Origin: an uncultured beta proteobacterium
Lineage (GTDB): Bacteria; Pseudomonadota; Gammaproteobacteria; Burkholderiales; Burkholderiaceae_C
DNA length: 6,814 bases
NCBI GenBank assembly: GCA_903914985.1
Contig: CAIWRE010000034.1
Coordinates: 1-6,814 of the forward strand
Direction: 5' to 3'
The notes beneath the pieces were generated by a model, which ran no database searches, was not told where the DNA came from, and saw only the letters and a program-made list of their open reading frames with translations. Both the position numbers and the translations under genes were made by a program. The first letter of the stretch is position 1; every line of letters starts with the position of its first letter. This document shows positions 5,810-6,814 of the stretch, piece after piece.

Positions 5810-5817
5810 CACCGAGC

Positions 5818-6441
5818 ATGTTGAAGATTTGTCTGTACTTTGCCTATCTGATGCTGCTTGCCCTTCCCATGTCCAGCCACGCCACCGAAGAACCTGATTA
5901 CACGGTCCTCCAGACCCTGAACAAGATTGAAATACGCCAATACGCAGGCTACGCCGTGGCGGAAGTGGTGGTGCCGGGCTCCGCGGAGGACGCTGGCAGC
6001 GCGGCATTCCCCATTCTGGCGGGCTACATCTTTGGCAAAAACAAGGGCGAGCGCAAATTGGAGATGACCGCGCCAGTCACCCAAACGGCAGTGCCCGTGA
6101 AGCTGGAAATGACGGCGCCGGTGACGCAATCGGCCGCGCCGGGTGGCTACCTGGTGCAATTTGTGCTGCCCAAAGGGGTGACCAGTGCCAACGCCCCGGT
6201 GCCCTTGGACGCCAGGGTCATGCTGAGGGATGTTGCGGGCAGTCGGGTGGCCGTCGTGCGCTATTCCGGCTTTTGGTCGGAGGAGAATTACCAGAAGCAT
6301 CTGCAAGAGTTGCAAAACACCCTGGCCGCTAATGGGCTGCGCTCCGTGGGCGAGCCCGTGTATTCCCGCTACAACGCACCTTTCACCCCTTGGTTTATGC
6401 GTCGCAACGAAATTTGGTTGCATCTCCATCCAGCGCCGTAA
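5818..6441 (+). CDS. Exported SOUL-family haem-binding protein
   Basis: The 207-residue protein belongs to the SOUL/HBP haem-binding family. Typical features are the start DYTVLQTLNKIEIRQYAGY at 27-45, GYIFGKN at 69-75, the MTAPV core motif, the FWSEENYQKHLQEL region at 152-165 and the end YNAPFTPWFMRRNEIWL at 185-201. Family members bind haem or related tetrapyrroles or lipids weakly; the bacterial role is poorly known. Residues 1-22 form a signal peptide (hydrophobic core, SSHA|T cleavage), so it should act in the periplasm. KLEMTAPVTQ appears twice, as residues 80-94 and 95-109 in tandem 15-residue units. The gene follows the M20 peptidase by 88 nt and ends 2 nt before a strong terminator hairpin, so it is the last gene of its transcript. 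I recall similar doubled motifs in other bacterial members but cannot confirm it here. Confidence 0.9.
   Translation: MLKICLYFAYLMLLALPMSSHATEEPDYTVLQTLNKIEIRQYAGYAVAEVVVPGSAEDAGSAAFPILAGYIFGKNKGERKLEMTAPVTQTAVPVKLEMTAPVTQSAAPGGYLVQFVLPKGVTSANAPVPLDARVMLRDVAGSRVAVVRYSGFWSEENYQKHLQELQNTLAANGLRSVGEPVYSRYNAPFTPWFMRRNEIWLHLHPAP
6055..6144 (+). repeat. Tandem 45-bp coding repeat within the SOUL gene
   Basis: Two adjacent 15-codon units (6055-6099 and 6100-6144) encode KLEMTAPVTQTAVPV and KLEMTAPVTQSAAPG. The first ten residues are identical, yet seven of those ten codons differ by silent changes, so the duplication is old and the protein sequence has been kept by selection rather than being a fresh DNA duplication. 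Confidence 0.85.
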
Positions 6442-6443
6442 AC

Positions 6444-6469
6444 GGGGCCGCAAGGCCCCTTGTCTTTTT
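6444..6469 (+). terminator. Rho-independent terminator after the SOUL gene
   Basis: GGGGCC (6444-6449) and GGCCCC (6454-6459) form a perfect 6-bp all-GC stem closed by a GCAA (GNRA-type) tetraloop, followed by TTGTCTTTTT at 6460-6469. It starts 2 nt after the SOUL stop codon and ends only 7 nt before the next ATG, so it should stop the upstream transcript unless it is read through. Confidence 0.85.
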
Positions 6470-6476
6470 CCTTGTC

Positions 6477-6814
6477 ATGACTCTTTTCACGCCCCTCACA
6501 CTCCCTAACCACACCATCCTTCCCAATCGCATCGCCAAGGCTGCCATGGAGGAAAACATGTGCGATGCCGACCACGCACCCTCAGACGCGCTTTTGCGCC
6601 TGTACCAGGCCTGGGCGCAGGGCGGCGTGGGATTGATCTTGACAGGCAACGTCATGGTCGACCGCCGCGCCATGACCGGCCCGGGGGGCGTGGTGCTCGA
6701 AGACGACCGCCGCATGGACCGTTTCAAGCAATGGGCCCAAGTGGCGCGCAGCGGTGGCGCACAGGTGTGGATGCAAATCAGCCATCCAGGGCGGCAAATG
6801 ATGGCGGCTCTGGG
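6477..6814 (+). CDS. NADH:flavin oxidoreductase, Old Yellow Enzyme family (partial, N-terminal part)
   Basis: An ATG at 6477 opens a frame that runs off the window after 112 full codons; family members are usually 350-420 residues, so about a quarter to a third is visible. The protein starts MTLFTPLTLPNHTILPNRIA, the standard Old Yellow Enzyme opening in which NRI-x3-M (residues 17-24) belongs to the FMN-binding first strand. AQGGVGLILTG at 47-57 and QISHPGRQ at 100-107 are the next conserved elements. The family uses FMN and NAD(P)H to reduce activated double bonds or related substrates in the cytoplasm; which one cannot be told from this fragment. No Shine-Dalgarno sequence is seen: the 17 bases before the ATG are pyrimidine-rich and belong mainly to the terminator of the SOUL gene. 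Similarity at the N-terminus still makes this ATG the best start. Confidence 0.88.
   Translation, partial: MTLFTPLTLPNHTILPNRIAKAAMEENMCDADHAPSDALLRLYQAWAQGGVGLILTGNVMVDRRAMTGPGGVVLEDDRRMDRFKQWAQVARSGGAQVWMQISHPGRQMMAAL

Noticed and set aside
5746..5817. GTG 5746 as the start of the SOUL gene
   Set aside because: It would add 24 polar residues ahead of a clean signal peptide. The ATG at 5818 has GGAG at proper spacing.

Overview
The window looks like a chromosomal stretch from a betaproteobacterium, probably of the Comamonadaceae (Rhodoferax/Polaromonas-like). This rests on the moderately high GC content, codon use and the character of the proteins; it is an impression, not a search result. 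It holds six complete recognisable protein genes, two genes cut by the window edges, and one likely small gene that standard ORF length cut-offs would miss. I see no RNA genes, CRISPR arrays, insertion sequences or integrase genes.

Layout. Bases 36-986 (minus) encode a membrane fatty-acid-desaturase-type di-iron enzyme; a possible next gene starts just downstream of it at base 16. A 176-bp divergent control region separates it from an AraC-family regulator (1163-2170, plus). That region carries GTGACA direct repeats exactly 21 bp apart and a 7+7+7 inverted repeat, so the regulator may control the desaturase, itself or both. The regulator ends tail-to-tail with a periplasmic ModA-like substrate-binding protein (2167-2940, minus); their stop codons share the palindrome TTAA. 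A 142-bp divergent gap then leads to an exported UlaG-like metallo-beta-lactamase-fold hydrolase (3083-3922, plus).

The 313-bp gap 3923-4235 is the most unusual part. On the minus strand it holds a sigma70-like promoter (TTGTGA-N17-TATAAA), a palindrome plus tandem repeat placed over the -10 and start region like a repressor operator, a Shine-Dalgarno sequence and a 42-codon ORF I do not recognise. Next come a membrane-anchored M20 metallopeptidase of the carboxypeptidase S/PM20D1 type (4236-5729, plus), an exported SOUL haem-binding-family protein with an internal 15-residue duplication (5818-6441, plus), a strong intrinsic terminator, and the start of an Old Yellow Enzyme-family flavin oxidoreductase (6477 to the window end).

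The genes do not form one obvious pathway. The clearest functional pairing is desaturase with AraC regulator. M20, SOUL and the flavin oxidoreductase are co-directional, but only M20 and SOUL plausibly share a transcript, because the terminator lies before the oxidoreductase. I find no convincing large undescribed system; the best candidate for something new is the tightly built small-gene locus at 3955-4141.
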